Assembly: GCF_900010755.1 (NCBI RefSeq) | Contig: NZ_CZJT01000081.1 | Span: 216,557-280,556, forward strand | DNA length: 64,000 nucleotides | Reading direction: 5' to 3' | Origin: Paeniglutamicibacter antarcticus | GTDB taxonomy: Bacteria; Actinomycetota; Actinomycetes; Actinomycetales; Micrococcaceae | Shown: positions 53,571 to 64,000 of the stretch, in pieces | Numbering within the stretch: position 1 is the stretch's first letter | Layout: the number at the start of each line of letters is the position of its first letter | Position numbers and translations under genes: made by a program | The notes under the pieces: model-generated | What the model was told of the DNA's origin: nothing | The model's input: only the letters and a program-made list of their open reading frames with translations | The model's database searches: none

Positions 53571-56500
53571 TCAGACCTCGTACGCAACTGATTTCAAACG
53601 TTTTCCTAATTGCCACTCGCGAACATCTTGAGTCAGCGTTTTTGCTCTTTCTTGGAACGAATGCTGCTCCAATACTTTTCGAGCTTGGGATGCTCGTTCT
53701 TCTACCGTGCCGAAAGCGGTGAGCCCCTCGGGGCTACACAACCATCGGAGCTCGTCAAGCGATTCATATACCTGCACCATGCTGCCGAAAACCTCAGTCA
53801 GACCTGAAACTTGATCAGAAACCACCGGCGTTCCACAAGCAATTGCGTCAAAGATGCGGTTCTGGATGAATCCCTGTTCTGCCATGTCCGTCCAGTGGTC
53901 AGCCAACACGCGCTTCGAAGATCTGTAGAAATCCCCCAGCAGTTCATTTTTGATTCCATCGGCCTCATGCATCCGGGGCTCAAGAACATCGGCCCATCCG
54001 TGCCCGATGATTCGAAGGTCAATACCTGAGACTAACGCGTCCGACACCACTTTTCGGTCGCGGTTGCGGGTGTTCGCCCCTACGAAAGTCGTTGGCCGAG
54101 ACCGGTCTTCGGACCCTTCCGCTGGAAGATGGAACCGGCTGGCATCCGTAGCTTGCAGAAGCGGTTTGACTTCCCGCCCGCTGAGCTTGGTCATCTTTGC
54201 CGACCAAGAGATCGAAGATGCGTAGACGAGGTCAAAGGCCTGAACTTCCTCGACTGAAACATCCTCAGGATGGCTGATGACCCACAGGACATTTATTGCT
54301 CCCGGAATTGGCGGTATCTTATCCAGCCCTCTGATGACGAGATTGACATCGTCAAATACCTGATCTCGGTCGATATTGTGACCGTGACGGTAGCTCACAA
54401 CTTCACAATCTACTTCACGCAGGGCGTCGGCAAGGGAATTGACATAGTGGGTATCCCCCCACTTATCTCCATTTGCGCCACCCGTAGCTGCAAGTCGAAT
54501 GCCCCAGCGCTGATTTCCCGATTCCTCAGCACGTGTAACGATCGGCCGTGGAGACGGGATGAAATTGTTGTCACCGCCCACGTGCGCCAGCTCGAAACCA
54601 GCACGAACGTATTTGTCAGTTTCGGGAGAGGGAAGGCGGCCTGCCCACCGTTTCATGAATTCTTGTCGGTTAGACACTATATTTCGTCCACGGCCAGGAG
54701 TTTTACTTTCATGATGCGTAACCTTGGAACGAGGTTCCACAGCAAAGTAGCCGTTTTTCTGCTCAATTGCCCGCAGACATAAGTCAATGTCCTCCATTCC
54801 ATTGACGAAGAATGGATCAAAACCTCTCAGTCTGGCCACGTCTTTGGTTCGCCACAGCATGCAAGCACCAGTAATCGCCGAAAATTCACTGTCCGCGACA
54901 GTTGCTGCATCTTCTGGAGGATGGTTGGCTAGGAAGTGACCCGGCAGTCGGTTCTCGGCCATGAAAACTGTGCCAGCAGTCTGGATGGAATCATCCGGAT
55001 ATTGCAACAGCGGCTGCACTGCAATCACCGCTGGGTTCTGCAATCGCTCCAGTAATGGTTCCAACCAGCCTTCACGGACAATAGTGTCGTTGTTCAGGAA
55101 GCATGTGAATTCGCCAGTTCCAAGGTATGAACCATAATTTGAGCCAATTGCAAAGTTCAAATTGCGAGGTAATCGTACGTACTTTACTCGTGGATCAGAG
55201 TCAAGAAGCAGGCCGAGAGCCGCGCTGAAGTGATATGCCGATCCATTGTCGATTACTATCACTTCAATATCCGCTGACCCAGAGCGTTCAAGAACACTCT
55301 TTACTGCTCGGGCGGTCATCGACCAATCCTGATAGACGGGCATAGAAATCGACACTCGCCCCGGTACTGACTTGCGTTCTTCCATCGCCTGCCAATCGAC
55401 CAGGTTTTTCCCGAGCACGACCCATTGCCACGATTCCGATTCGGAAGTGGTAATACGCGTTTCGGCTTCACGATCATCCCAATACTTGCACCCTATAAAC
55501 GGTAGAAGCCGAGGGACTGAAAGCTTCGCAATTCGGATAGCGAAGTCATGATCGACCCAGCGTTTAAGGCCTTCGTCGAATCCGCCAGCCTCAACGGCCA
55601 AAGTGCGTTCGAGAGTAAGGACGTTAAGATCGATATGGTTCACAATCATTAGTTCGTCTAGAGCACCCTGGTAGGCCCTGTAGGAGATCTTTCCGCCATT
55701 ATGCAGTTCCAGACCGGCGTAAACTGCCTGCGCGTCGGATTCGAGAGCACCCTTGATCGACAGTTCAAGATAGTCCTCGGGCCAAACGTTATCCGTGTCC
55801 AGAAAGGAAACCCATCGACCCGATGCGCGATTGAGCCCGTGGTTTCGAGCAGCACACACTCCCCCGTGATCGGCTGAAATCAATGAAATGCGCGAGTCTG
55901 CGGCAGCCAAGAGCCTTACGACGTCCCGAGTTGCGTCCGTCGATCCGTCATCGACAACAATCAATTCCCAATGTTCCAACGTTTGACGTTGCACTGATCG
56001 AATAGCTTTGGCTATCACGTCGGCACGGTTCCACGCAGGCATGATGATGCTGACAAGTGGCTCGCCGTTTTCTAACTGGGGCAGCTGAATCGAACTAATT
56101 CTCCTCCGCCACTCGTCTTCAGCAAGTTTCTTCCAATTGCCAGTCACACGCGGTCGCGACTTGTAGGTTTGGGTTTTAATAGTGCTGACAATCTTTGTTT
56201 TCGAACTCAGAACGCTTCCCCATACCCACTGTCCTTCAGGAAAGTGAACAATGTAGTCATCGGGGGCATGTTCGAGAAGCCAACCTAATGTGCCGCCCGA
56301 ATGCGAGGCAACATCCTCGGAAGAAATAACATGGCCACTGGTATTGAGCATTCGAGGGACAAGAAGAGGCCCAAGGGTGGGCTGGGCCTCAAGTGGACGT
56401 CGGAACGAATTTAGGACCGAGCCGAACATTCCATTTTTCCATGCCGTACGCAAATGTCCAGGCCAAGACCGAACGTCCATAAGTGGGTGCGGGGACATTT

Positions 56501-56651
56501 CCTTCGACATACCGAATATGAGAAAATCCTCCGCGGCCGCTTGCCAGCTGGAAAAGTGCCTGTCACTTTGGGCGGCGTACCAATGTCGATCAAAGATTCC
56601 TGAACCAAGCAAGAGATCTAGATCAGAATATTGGTCGAATGTTTTAGCCAT
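53571..56651 (-). CDS. double GT2 glycosyltransferase with C-terminal CgeB-like domain
   Basis: A 1026-residue protein. Residues about 1-195 are an unassigned N-terminal region (FDRHWYAAQSDRHFSSWQAA). The first GT2 module (about 200-420) has VSIIMPAWNRADVIAKAIRS, LIVVDDGSTDATRDV and VSFLDTDNVWPEDYLE (a D-x-D variant). The second GT2 module (about 435-690) has SISMPVYQDWSMTARAVKSV, VIVIDNGS, CFLNNDTIVREGWLEPL and GMEDIDLCLRA. The C terminus (about 725-1020) has LVIRGLDKIPPIPGAINVLW, LLGDFYRSSKRVLADHWTDM and IFDAIACGTPVVSDQVSGLT, a CgeB-like GT-B domain. It lies 42 bp downstream of the BNR gene in the rmlA unit and probably adds rhamnose and other sugars (inference). Confidence 0.9.
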   Translation of the reverse strand: MAKTFDQYSDLDLLLGSGIFDRHWYAAQSDRHFSSWQAAAEDFLIFGMSKEMSPHPLMDVRSWPGHLRTAWKNGMFGSVLNSFRRPLEAQPTLGPLLVPRMLNTSGHVISSEDVASHSGGTLGWLLEHAPDDYIVHFPEGQWVWGSVLSSKTKIVSTIKTQTYKSRPRVTGNWKKLAEDEWRRRISSIQLPQLENGEPLVSIIMPAWNRADVIAKAIRSVQRQTLEHWELIVVDDGSTDATRDVVRLLAAADSRISLISADHGGVCAARNHGLNRASGRWVSFLDTDNVWPEDYLELSIKGALESDAQAVYAGLELHNGGKISYRAYQGALDELMIVNHIDLNVLTLERTLAVEAGGFDEGLKRWVDHDFAIRIAKLSVPRLLPFIGCKYWDDREAETRITTSESESWQWVVLGKNLVDWQAMEERKSVPGRVSISMPVYQDWSMTARAVKSVLERSGSADIEVIVIDNGSAYHFSAALGLLLDSDPRVKYVRLPRNLNFAIGSNYGSYLGTGEFTCFLNNDTIVREGWLEPLLERLQNPAVIAVQPLLQYPDDSIQTAGTVFMAENRLPGHFLANHPPEDAATVADSEFSAITGACMLWRTKDVARLRGFDPFFVNGMEDIDLCLRAIEQKNGYFAVEPRSKVTHHESKTPGRGRNIVSNRQEFMKRWAGRLPSPETDKYVRAGFELAHVGGDNNFIPSPRPIVTRAEESGNQRWGIRLAATGGANGDKWGDTHYVNSLADALREVDCEVVSYRHGHNIDRDQVFDDVNLVIRGLDKIPPIPGAINVLWVISHPEDVSVEEVQAFDLVYASSISWSAKMTKLSGREVKPLLQATDASRFHLPAEGSEDRSRPTTFVGANTRNRDRKVVSDALVSGIDLRIIGHGWADVLEPRMHEADGIKNELLGDFYRSSKRVLADHWTDMAEQGFIQNRIFDAIACGTPVVSDQVSGLTEVFGSMVQVYESLDELRWLCSPEGLTAFGTVEERASQARKVLEQHSFQERAKTLTQDVREWQLGKRLKSVAYEV

Positions 56652-56693
56652 TTGTTTTCGTCCCCATAAGAGTTGATATATAGAAAATTTAGT

Positions 56694-58028
56694 TTAGGGC
56701 TCAAGAGATGGGCTGTAGATTGCTTGAGTAATCCCAGTGCCGACGATGGAAAACGGGTGATTCGTCGGAACGTTATTCTTAGGACGTCGATCCCTCTGCT
56801 CGGGCACCGTTGCGTAAGAAATGAACCACCCCCGACCGTCATCCTCCGGCCGCCATCCTCGAACTGCTTCAAACCGTTCAATCAGCCCATCGGAACGCGT
56901 ACTTCGACTCAAAGGGCTCCAAGGTGCGGCCACTTCTGTGGAAACAAGCGCTAAGTTCGTATCGAACAAATAGGTCTGAACTTCTTCTTTGCGGCGTACG
57001 TTGACCGACAGTCCTCGCGTAGTCGTCAGTGGAACCCCAATTTCAATCTTGAAGTCCAGCGATCCTTGCCCTTGGAAGTTCCATTCGAAATTCCAATTAG
57101 TATGCTGTCGTTTGACCCAGCCCGAAACCTCAAATACGGCTGACCATAGTTGTTGCGATCCGTTCGCGTCCTGCTTATGGTACAGCGCGACAGGGCGGTG
57201 GTCCGGCATGAAGCCAAGCCGAACATTATTGTTGATAAGGCCATGCCGCGGTGGCACCGGATCCACTACACTCTGTTTATTTAGAGTAATCGGACGATTC
57301 AGCCGTCGACCATCCCCACTTCTCCACGCAACCAAGTCATGGCTGCGCGCGTAATTAATGCTATGCGTCGTTTCAGCATCGGGTGAATCTCGCCAAACCC
57401 ATAGCAAGTGCCAGAGGCCATCAGGTCCCAAGATCGGGGCATTTGAGTCAAGGTAAGCGTTACGTTTGCCACCACCTTCTATCAAAGGACCTTCACTAAC
57501 CAGCTTGTGCCGCCGTTCAGAATCATCCCAAATTACGGCCACGAAGTCGCCGTCGCCACTTGACCCGTTTCTATACGTGAAGATAAGGGAACCATCGGAC
57601 GAACGGATGAATCTAGGATAAGTGATTTTCAGCTCTGTCTGTGGATCAAGCAGAGCCTTCACTTTCGTCGGACGAGATTCCTCGCTTGAGAGGTCGATTA
57701 TCCAGTACTGCAAGGGCGAAGTATGCATGTTTCCCGCGACATGCAATTGGCCAGACCTATCGAATCCAAGTTCTATGTAGTTGTGACTGTCCCATTTTGC
57801 CCTGGAGTCGAGCTTCCTATAATTCCAAGCTTGACCGCCAATATTCCTATTGGCAATAGTCAGCGTCCGATCGGCGTCGTAATAAGCGACCACCTGCAAA
57901 TTCTTATGCTGAAGCAATGTCGGGGGAATCGCCACATCTGAGACTGCAGCACCCACCACATCGATCGAGGAGATCACGGCATTGCCCCAAAGTTGGCCAA
58001 CGCAATAGTTGCTCCTCGGTACAGTCAT
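56694..58028 (-). CDS. BNR-repeat protein
   Basis: A 444-residue protein with a six-bladed-propeller look: SHNYIELGFDRSGQLHVAGN, then FIRSSDGSLIFTYRNGSSGD, YLDSNAPILGPDGLWHLLWV and TTHSINYARSHDLVAWRSGD recur with the S-x-D-x-G-x-x-W-like spacing of BNR-4 proteins. No signal peptide is visible at MTVPRSNYCVGQLWGNAVIS, so it may be cytoplasmic or exported in a non-classical way. It starts two bases after the rmlA stop and precedes the GT2 gene by 42 bp, so it belongs to that operon. BNR proteins bind or cleave glycans; a glycan-binding or lyase role in synthesis or turnover is inferred. Confidence 0.7.
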   Translation of the reverse strand: MTVPRSNYCVGQLWGNAVISSIDVVGAAVSDVAIPPTLLQHKNLQVVAYYDADRTLTIANRNIGGQAWNYRKLDSRAKWDSHNYIELGFDRSGQLHVAGNMHTSPLQYWIIDLSSEESRPTKVKALLDPQTELKITYPRFIRSSDGSLIFTYRNGSSGDGDFVAVIWDDSERRHKLVSEGPLIEGGGKRNAYLDSNAPILGPDGLWHLLWVWRDSPDAETTHSINYARSHDLVAWRSGDGRRLNRPITLNKQSVVDPVPPRHGLINNNVRLGFMPDHRPVALYHKQDANGSQQLWSAVFEVSGWVKRQHTNWNFEWNFQGQGSLDFKIEIGVPLTTTRGLSVNVRRKEEVQTYLFDTNLALVSTEVAAPWSPLSRSTRSDGLIERFEAVRGWRPEDDGRGWFISYATVPEQRDRRPKNNVPTNHPFSIVGTGITQAIYSPSLEP

Positions 58029-58030
58029 TA

Positions 58031-58906
58031 CTATTCGCCCGGACTCTGCTCTATGAGGTTCAACAGGTAACTCCCGTATCCACTTTTCACGAGACCTTCA
58101 GACAGGCTTCTAAATTCGTCCGTGGTAATAAATCCTTGTCGCCAAGCGATCTCCTCGGGGGCGCTCAGCTTCTGCCCCTGACGAGCCTCGATAGTGCGTA
58201 TGTAGTTGGACGCATCGTTCAACGAATCAAACGTACCGGTGTCCAACCATGCCGTCCCTCGCGGCAAGATGGAGACCTTCAGCTCGCCCATTTCAAGGTA
58301 CCGACGGTTAACGTCGGTGATCTCCAGCTCCCCCCGTGGCGAAGGCTTCAGGCCACGAGCGATCTCGACGACCCGATTATCATAGAAATACAGACCTGGC
58401 ACAGCGTAGTTACTTCGCGGGTGCTCCGGCTTTTCTTCCAAGGAAATCGCGTTTCCTTCACGGTCAAATTCCACAACGCCATAGGCGTAAGGATCAGCTA
58501 CGTGGTAGCCAAATACCGCCGCACCTTCGAGGTTGGTCAGGTTCTGAAGTTGCGTGCCAAGCCCCGAGCCGTAAAATATATTGTCGCCCAGCACAAGGGC
58601 AACTTTGCCATCACCAATGTGATCCTCGCCAATCAGGAACGCCTGGGCCAGACCATCCGGGGATTCCTGGACAGCATAAGTCAGTTCCAGACCCCATTGC
58701 GATCCGTCGCCTAACAGCCCTCGGAATTGGTCAGCGTCGTGTGGAGTCGTAATTAACAGTATCTCGCGAATACCAGCAAGCATAAGCGTTGATAGTGGAT
58801 AGTAGATCATCGGCTTGTCGTAGACCGGGACGAGCTGCTTGCTAATGCCTTGGGTGATTGGGTGCAGCCGCGAGCCCGTACCACCGGCGAGAATAATTCC
58901 CCTCAT
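58031..58906 (-). CDS. rmlA: glucose-1-phosphate thymidylyltransferase
   Basis: A 291-residue nucleotidyltransferase that makes dTDP-glucose, the first step of dTDP-L-rhamnose synthesis. ATG 58906 starts [20 protein letters not shown], the nucleotide-binding signature; an ATG two codons upstream is possible. [52 protein letters not shown] and [11 protein letters not shown], then [20 protein letters not shown], are all standard. It is the first gene of a leftward unit with the BNR and GT2 genes and diverges from rmlB across 676 bp. Confidence 0.97.
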   Translation of the reverse strand: MRGIILAGGTGSRLHPITQGISKQLVPVYDKPMIYYPLSTLMLAGIREILLITTPHDADQFRGLLGDGSQWGLELTYAVQESPDGLAQAFLIGEDHIGDGKVALVLGDNIFYGSGLGTQLQNLTNLEGAAVFGYHVADPYAYGVVEFDREGNAISLEEKPEHPRSNYAVPGLYFYDNRVVEIARGLKPSPRGELEITDVNRRYLEMGELKVSILPRGTAWLDTGTFDSLNDASNYIRTIEARQGQKLSAPEEIAWRQGFITTDEFRSLSEGLVKSGYGSYLLNLIEQSPGE

Positions 58907-58912
58907 GAACAC

Positions 58913-60587
<1,675 letters not shown>

Positions 60588-60589
60588 GA

Positions 60590-62044
60590 ATGGCTGACGT
60601 GAAACCTACCCTCCCATCCGCAGACCTGCAGGCCACACCGGTTCCCGGTATACCGGGAATGCTCGTAATCCACATGCCTGTCCATGGCGACAACCGTGGC
60701 TGGTTCAAGGAGAACTGGCAGCGAGCGAAGATGATTGCGATGGGTCTGCCAGACTTCGAACCCGTGCAGAACAACATTTCCTTCAACGCCTCAGTGGGCA
60801 CCACCCGCGGCATCCATGCCGAGCCATGGGACAAGTTTGTTTCAGTTGCCACGGGCCGGATTTTCGGTGCCTGGGTCGACCTCCGCGCCGGGGAAACCTT
60901 CGGTGCGGTCTTCACCACCGAGCTGGATCCAGGTACGGCAGTGTATGTCCCCCGCGGCGTTGGTAATGCCTTCCAAACGCTGGATCCTGATACCGCATAC
61001 AGTTATCTAGTGAATGACCACTGGTCAGCGGAGGCAACGGGCCAATACGCGTTCCTGAACCTTGCCGATGAGACTGTCGCCATCGACTGGCCTATTCCAT
61101 TAGAACAGGCGGAGCTTTCGGATAAGGACCGTCGACATCCACGCCTAGCCGAAGTCGCACCCGTGCAGCCGCTGCGCACCTTGGTGCTGGGCGCTGGCGG
61201 CCAGCTCGGTATTGCATTGCGGCGCCGCTTCGCCGGACGCGAAGACGTCGACTTCGCCACGCGCGCAGATCTGGACCTCACCAACACCTCCGATCTAGTA
61301 GCCTACGACTGGTCCGGGTACAGCACCGTCATCAATGCTGGCGCCTACACTCAAGTTGACGCGGCCGAGACCACTGACGGGCGTGCCACAGCATGGGCCG
61401 TCAATGCCACGGCCGTGGCGGCACTGGCCCGTGTCTGCATCGAGCACGGGCTAACCTTGGTCCATGTTTCAAGCGACTACGTGTTCGACGGGAATTCCAC
61501 GATCCCGTATACCGAGGACGCTGCGTTGGCCCCTCTAGGCGTCTATGGCCAGTCCAAGGCCGCCGGAGACTTGGCAGCGGCCACTGTTCCGAACCACTAC
61601 TTGATCCGCACCAGCTGGGTCATCGGCGATGGTGGAAACTTCGTGGCCACCATGCTCAATCTGGCTGCTAGGGGCATCGAGCCCAGCGTAGTCAACGACC
61701 AGTTCGGCCGTCTGTCATTCACCGACACCATCGCGGCAGGCATCGACCACCTGTTAGCCACGGATGCGCCGGCTGGAACCTATAATCTGACCAATTCCGG
61801 CGAACCGGTCAGCTGGGCCGAAATTGCCGAAGAAACGTTCGCCGCTGCAGGTAGGGATCGTCGGGCCATAACCGGTACTAGTACCGAGGACTACTTCGCC
61901 GGAAAGCAGGTAGCGCCTCGCCCGCTGAACTCGATGCTAGACCTAGCCAAGATTAGGTCGACGGGTTTCACCCCCCCAGACCAATATGAGGTCCTACGTT
62001 CCTACCTCGCCGATCGCACTAAAGAAAACGTGGATAAGGACTAA
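60590..62044 (+). CDS. rmlCD: fused dTDP-4-dehydrorhamnose 3,5-epimerase and reductase
   Basis: A 484-residue bifunctional protein. ATG 60590 lies two bases after the rmlB stop; the frame is open for 27 further codons inside rmlB, but these have no similarity. Residues about 15-190 are RmlC-like (GMLVIHMPVHGDNRGWFKEN, NNISFNASVGTTRGIHAEPW with the active His, VYVPRGVGNAFQTLDPDTAY). From about residue 195 the RmlD part begins: LRTLVLGAGGQLGIALRRRF, VINAGAYTQVDAAETTDGRA, HVSSDYVFDGNSTIPYTED, and the catalytic YGQSK (Tyr319, Lys323). The fusion is known in Micrococcaceae. Together with rmlA and rmlB it completes dTDP-L-rhamnose synthesis. Confidence 0.95.
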   Translation: MADVKPTLPSADLQATPVPGIPGMLVIHMPVHGDNRGWFKENWQRAKMIAMGLPDFEPVQNNISFNASVGTTRGIHAEPWDKFVSVATGRIFGAWVDLRAGETFGAVFTTELDPGTAVYVPRGVGNAFQTLDPDTAYSYLVNDHWSAEATGQYAFLNLADETVAIDWPIPLEQAELSDKDRRHPRLAEVAPVQPLRTLVLGAGGQLGIALRRRFAGREDVDFATRADLDLTNTSDLVAYDWSGYSTVINAGAYTQVDAAETTDGRATAWAVNATAVAALARVCIEHGLTLVHVSSDYVFDGNSTIPYTEDAALAPLGVYGQSKAAGDLAAATVPNHYLIRTSWVIGDGGNFVATMLNLAARGIEPSVVNDQFGRLSFTDTIAAGIDHLLATDAPAGTYNLTNSGEPVSWAEIAEETFAAAGRDRRAITGTSTEDYFAGKQVAPRPLNSMLDLAKIRSTGFTPPDQYEVLRSYLADRTKENVDKD

Positions 62045-62142
62045 CCGCCATGATGGGGGTCGCATTGCATCTGACGGCGAGAACGTCTCATGAGTCTCAT
62101 CGTCTTTTACCCTAGATGGCAGCCTTCGGTTATGCTGAATGG

Positions 62143-63108
62143 ATGAGCCCCGCAACTTCCCTTTCATGGAGCCGTCCTGCGGCGCCATCCCTTGTCCCAG
62201 CTGCGTTAGCTGTGACTGTCGATCACGCTGTGCTCACAACCTTCCAAGTCAATAAGGTCGATGCACGACACAGCACCATTTCCGGTGCCGTGTACCTTGA
62301 CGGGAAACTAATGCCAAGCTCCCAGCGAATCGGCGGCCGTGGCGGAGACCTGGTTACTTCTGCCGATCCTGGGACCATAAACGGTACGGCAGGATTCAAC
62401 AGGATTTCCGGTCGATGGCTGTATGCCGGCAATTGGATGGGCCAGTTCGGGCATTTCATCACAGAGACTTTGACCACTATGTGGCCACGTCTGCGGTTTG
62501 ACGGAATCATCTGCCACCCCTTCATTTTCGGAAGCGCCATCGAACCCTGGCAGCTAGAATTGGTCCGGAGACTTGGATTCGATGTCCCGATCGTGGTCGC
62601 GAGGCAAGGTTGCGTAGTTGATGAGCTCGTGGTTCCTCAACGCACGTTTATTCTTAACGACTCTGTTGCCCCTCAAGCCGTAGGCGTCTGGAATCGAGTA
62701 GCGTCACAGGGAAACCATTCGCGCAACGTTTTCCTCTCAAGATCCAAGCTGTCGAAGGACCCCCGGCACATCGACGGCGATAACCGTTTGGACGATCTTA
62801 TGGCATCGAAGGGGTTCGACATCGTTCACCCTCAAGAACTGCCTTTGAATGAGCAACTGGCTACGGTTGCTGATGCGGGAATCCTGTCCGGAGTTTCCGG
62901 CTCGGCGCTGCATTTGTCTGCGTTCGCACATCCCCACGCCAAAGTCTTGGAGATTGGTGATCCGAGGTCTTCCTATCGCGCCCTCCCAAACCAGAGAGTC
63001 ATTGACGACGCCATCGGAAGGCAATCTGGGTACATCCCCTTCATCGCTGATGGGGGCAGACGGTTCATATCCGAGACGGAACGTCTGCTTGGAGAACTGA
63101 TCGGATAG
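62143..63108 (+). CDS. GT61-type glycosyltransferase
   Basis: A 321-residue protein; ATG 62143 is chosen as the first Met near the body, with ATG 62116 as an alternative, and neither has a clear ribosome site. RISGRWLYAGNWMGQFGHFI and TETLTTMWPRL match the H-(F/W)-x-x-E region of DUF563/GT61 proteins, NVFLSRSKLSKDPRHI the middle Arg motif, and ADAGILSGVSGSALHLSAFA the C-terminal sugar-nucleotide region. It follows rmlCD by 99 bp, reading the same way, and may transfer a residue to the rhamnose-containing glycan. It is the last intact gene before the mobile-element debris at the right edge. Confidence 0.8.
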   Translation: MSPATSLSWSRPAAPSLVPAALAVTVDHAVLTTFQVNKVDARHSTISGAVYLDGKLMPSSQRIGGRGGDLVTSADPGTINGTAGFNRISGRWLYAGNWMGQFGHFITETLTTMWPRLRFDGIICHPFIFGSAIEPWQLELVRRLGFDVPIVVARQGCVVDELVVPQRTFILNDSVAPQAVGVWNRVASQGNHSRNVFLSRSKLSKDPRHIDGDNRLDDLMASKGFDIVHPQELPLNEQLATVADAGILSGVSGSALHLSAFAHPHAKVLEIGDPRSSYRALPNQRVIDDAIGRQSGYIPFIADGGRRFISETERLLGELIG

Positions 63109-63247
63109 ATGCCTTTGTGGAGTTCCATGACGAGTGGAAGTCAGCGCTCCGCCTCTTCCAGCGTTCCCCTCGGATCATACTCCCGCCGGGTTTCCCCAGC
63201 TACACAATCTGTTCTATGAGCGGTTCGGTCTGGTGACGAAGTCTCGT

Positions 63248-63275
63248 CCGGCAGATCTCTAAAGCGACACGCACC
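63248..63275 (-). repeat. IS110-type terminal sequence, inverted copy
   Basis: CCGGCAGATCTC, then TAAAGCGACACGCACC, is the reverse complement of 36180-36207 at 26 of 28 positions. It is the left end of an IS110-type element pointing leftward. Confidence 0.6.
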
Positions 63276-63289
63276 AATGCTAGTGTGGT

Positions 63290-63659
63290 CAAATTGTGTC
63301 AAGCCGCGGCAAGGGGCCAGGCTTATGCAACTGCAAACTCAACGGACAGGTGCGGGTTCGTAGCGAGGCTGCCTTGGCCTGACTGGCAGGCGGGCGTGAA
63401 CACCCAACCCCACGTCATCTTGAAACACCGTGCGACACCGGCTGAACCGGGATGGCGACAGGAGGCTTAACTGCGCCCTGCACATTGCCGCGGTCAACCG
63501 GATGATCCACGACGTGTGCGATGGAGTCGAGAAACGCCGCGCCGAAAGCAAGACCGACAAAAGTAATCCGGCGCTGCGTCAAGCGCTACCTAGCCCGACG
63601 CGTCTTCAGGATTCTGGCTGCCACGGATCGTGCGAAAAGGCACCAAGAAGCCGCTTGAC
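63290..63659 (+). pseudogene. IS110-family transposase C-terminal fragment
   Basis: RHRLNRDGDRRLNCALHIAA and VNRMIHDVCDGVEKRRAESK (from about 63431), then after a frame change VKRYLARRVFRILAATDRAK and RHQEAA before TGA at 63659. This is the C-terminal end of IS110 proteins; the N-terminal part and the catalytic serine region are missing or unrecognisable. Confidence 0.7.
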
Positions 63660-63889
63660 AGACATAGATGAGTCCAATTCGCCGGAACACCGCTACCAAG
63701 AGCCGCTATTTGGCACTTCGTACACAGCGAATCTCACGGTTCTGCCTGAAGTCTTCGAATTCCACTAGCCTCGGAGCCGGCCCCGGCAGCCCTCGATTAG
63801 GTGGTGCTGCCGGTAGCTGTGTAGCAGGTACATACCGTCTGCTCGGCGACGACACTTCCATGTCGCCGGAATGTGAACCGTCCCGGAAA

Positions 63890-64000
63890 TCATGCCGCCG
63901 TTTTGTGGGCGGCAGCGTCGGGTAACGAGCCGGGATTTTCATCATAGTAGATGCGCTCGAATTCCTCCGGAGTGCGGTGGTCCAAAGAGGAATGCAGGCG
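63890..64000 (-). CDS. IS3-family transposase orfB, C-terminal end (partial)
   Basis: On the minus strand the frame entering from the right edge reads RLHSSLDHRTPEEFERIYYD, then ENPGSLPDAAAHKTAA and TGA at 63892-63890. The R-R-x-H-S-S-L-x-x-x-T-P end is typical of IS3 orfB. The rest lies beyond the window, so intactness is unknown. It is unlike the IS3 remnant at 33760. Confidence 0.75.
   Translation of the reverse strand, partial: RLHSSLDHRTPEEFERIYYDENPGSLPDAAAHKTAA

Overview
The window comes from a high-GC actinobacterium, most likely a member of the Micrococcaceae (Arthrobacter or Paeniglutamicibacter type). This is inferred from gene content: glutamyl-tRNA synthetase next to tRNA-Glu and tRNA-Gln genes, a fused RmlC-RmlD protein, and a cell-wall glycan locus of the kind seen in that family. 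No taxonomic search was possible.

Layout. (1) 1-11.6 kb is the right end of a siphovirus-type prophage. It holds the C-terminal part of the tape measure protein, two minor tail proteins, an SGNH-hydrolase tail fibre, small membrane proteins, an M15-type endolysin, a holin, a helix-turn-helix protein, a tyrosine integrase, and a tRNA-like fragment that is a candidate attR. Hairpins punctuate almost every gap of this operon. (2) 11.6-14.6 kb is chromosomal debris: an IS4-type transposase remnant, a 57-base relic of a second tail-fibre gene, an intact alpha/beta-hydrolase-like gene and a decayed IS481-type transposase. (3) 14.7-24 kb is housekeeping: two identical tRNA-Glu genes, tRNA-Gln, a HAD hydrolase gene broken by an amber codon, gltX, an FAA hydrolase, galE, ilvE, leuB and a NarL-type two-component system. 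(4) 24-63 kb is a large cell-surface polysaccharide locus: wecB, wecC, three multidomain glycosyltransferase genes with related modules and one conventional GT4, a DUF6270 protein, a second alpha/beta-hydrolase-like protein, a TupA-like ATP-grasp protein, a 1026-residue double GT2, a BNR-repeat protein, rmlA, rmlB, rmlCD and a GT61-type transferase.

WecB and WecC would supply UDP-ManNAcA and RmlA, RmlB and RmlCD would supply dTDP-L-rhamnose. The transferases would assemble them into a teichuronic-acid-like or rhamnosylated wall glycan. The hydrolase-like, DUF6270 and ATP-grasp proteins are candidates for non-sugar decoration of that glycan (inference).

The polysaccharide locus is riddled with insertion sequences. 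Remnants of IS1634-, IS3-, IS110-, IS481- and IS630-type elements surround two identical, apparently recent copies of a 1396-bp IS4-family element. Each copy has matching termini and its own 10-bp target duplication. In that element the conserved C-terminal end of the transposase lies in the +1 frame behind a CCC-TAA junction, which suggests a frameshift-dependent transposase.
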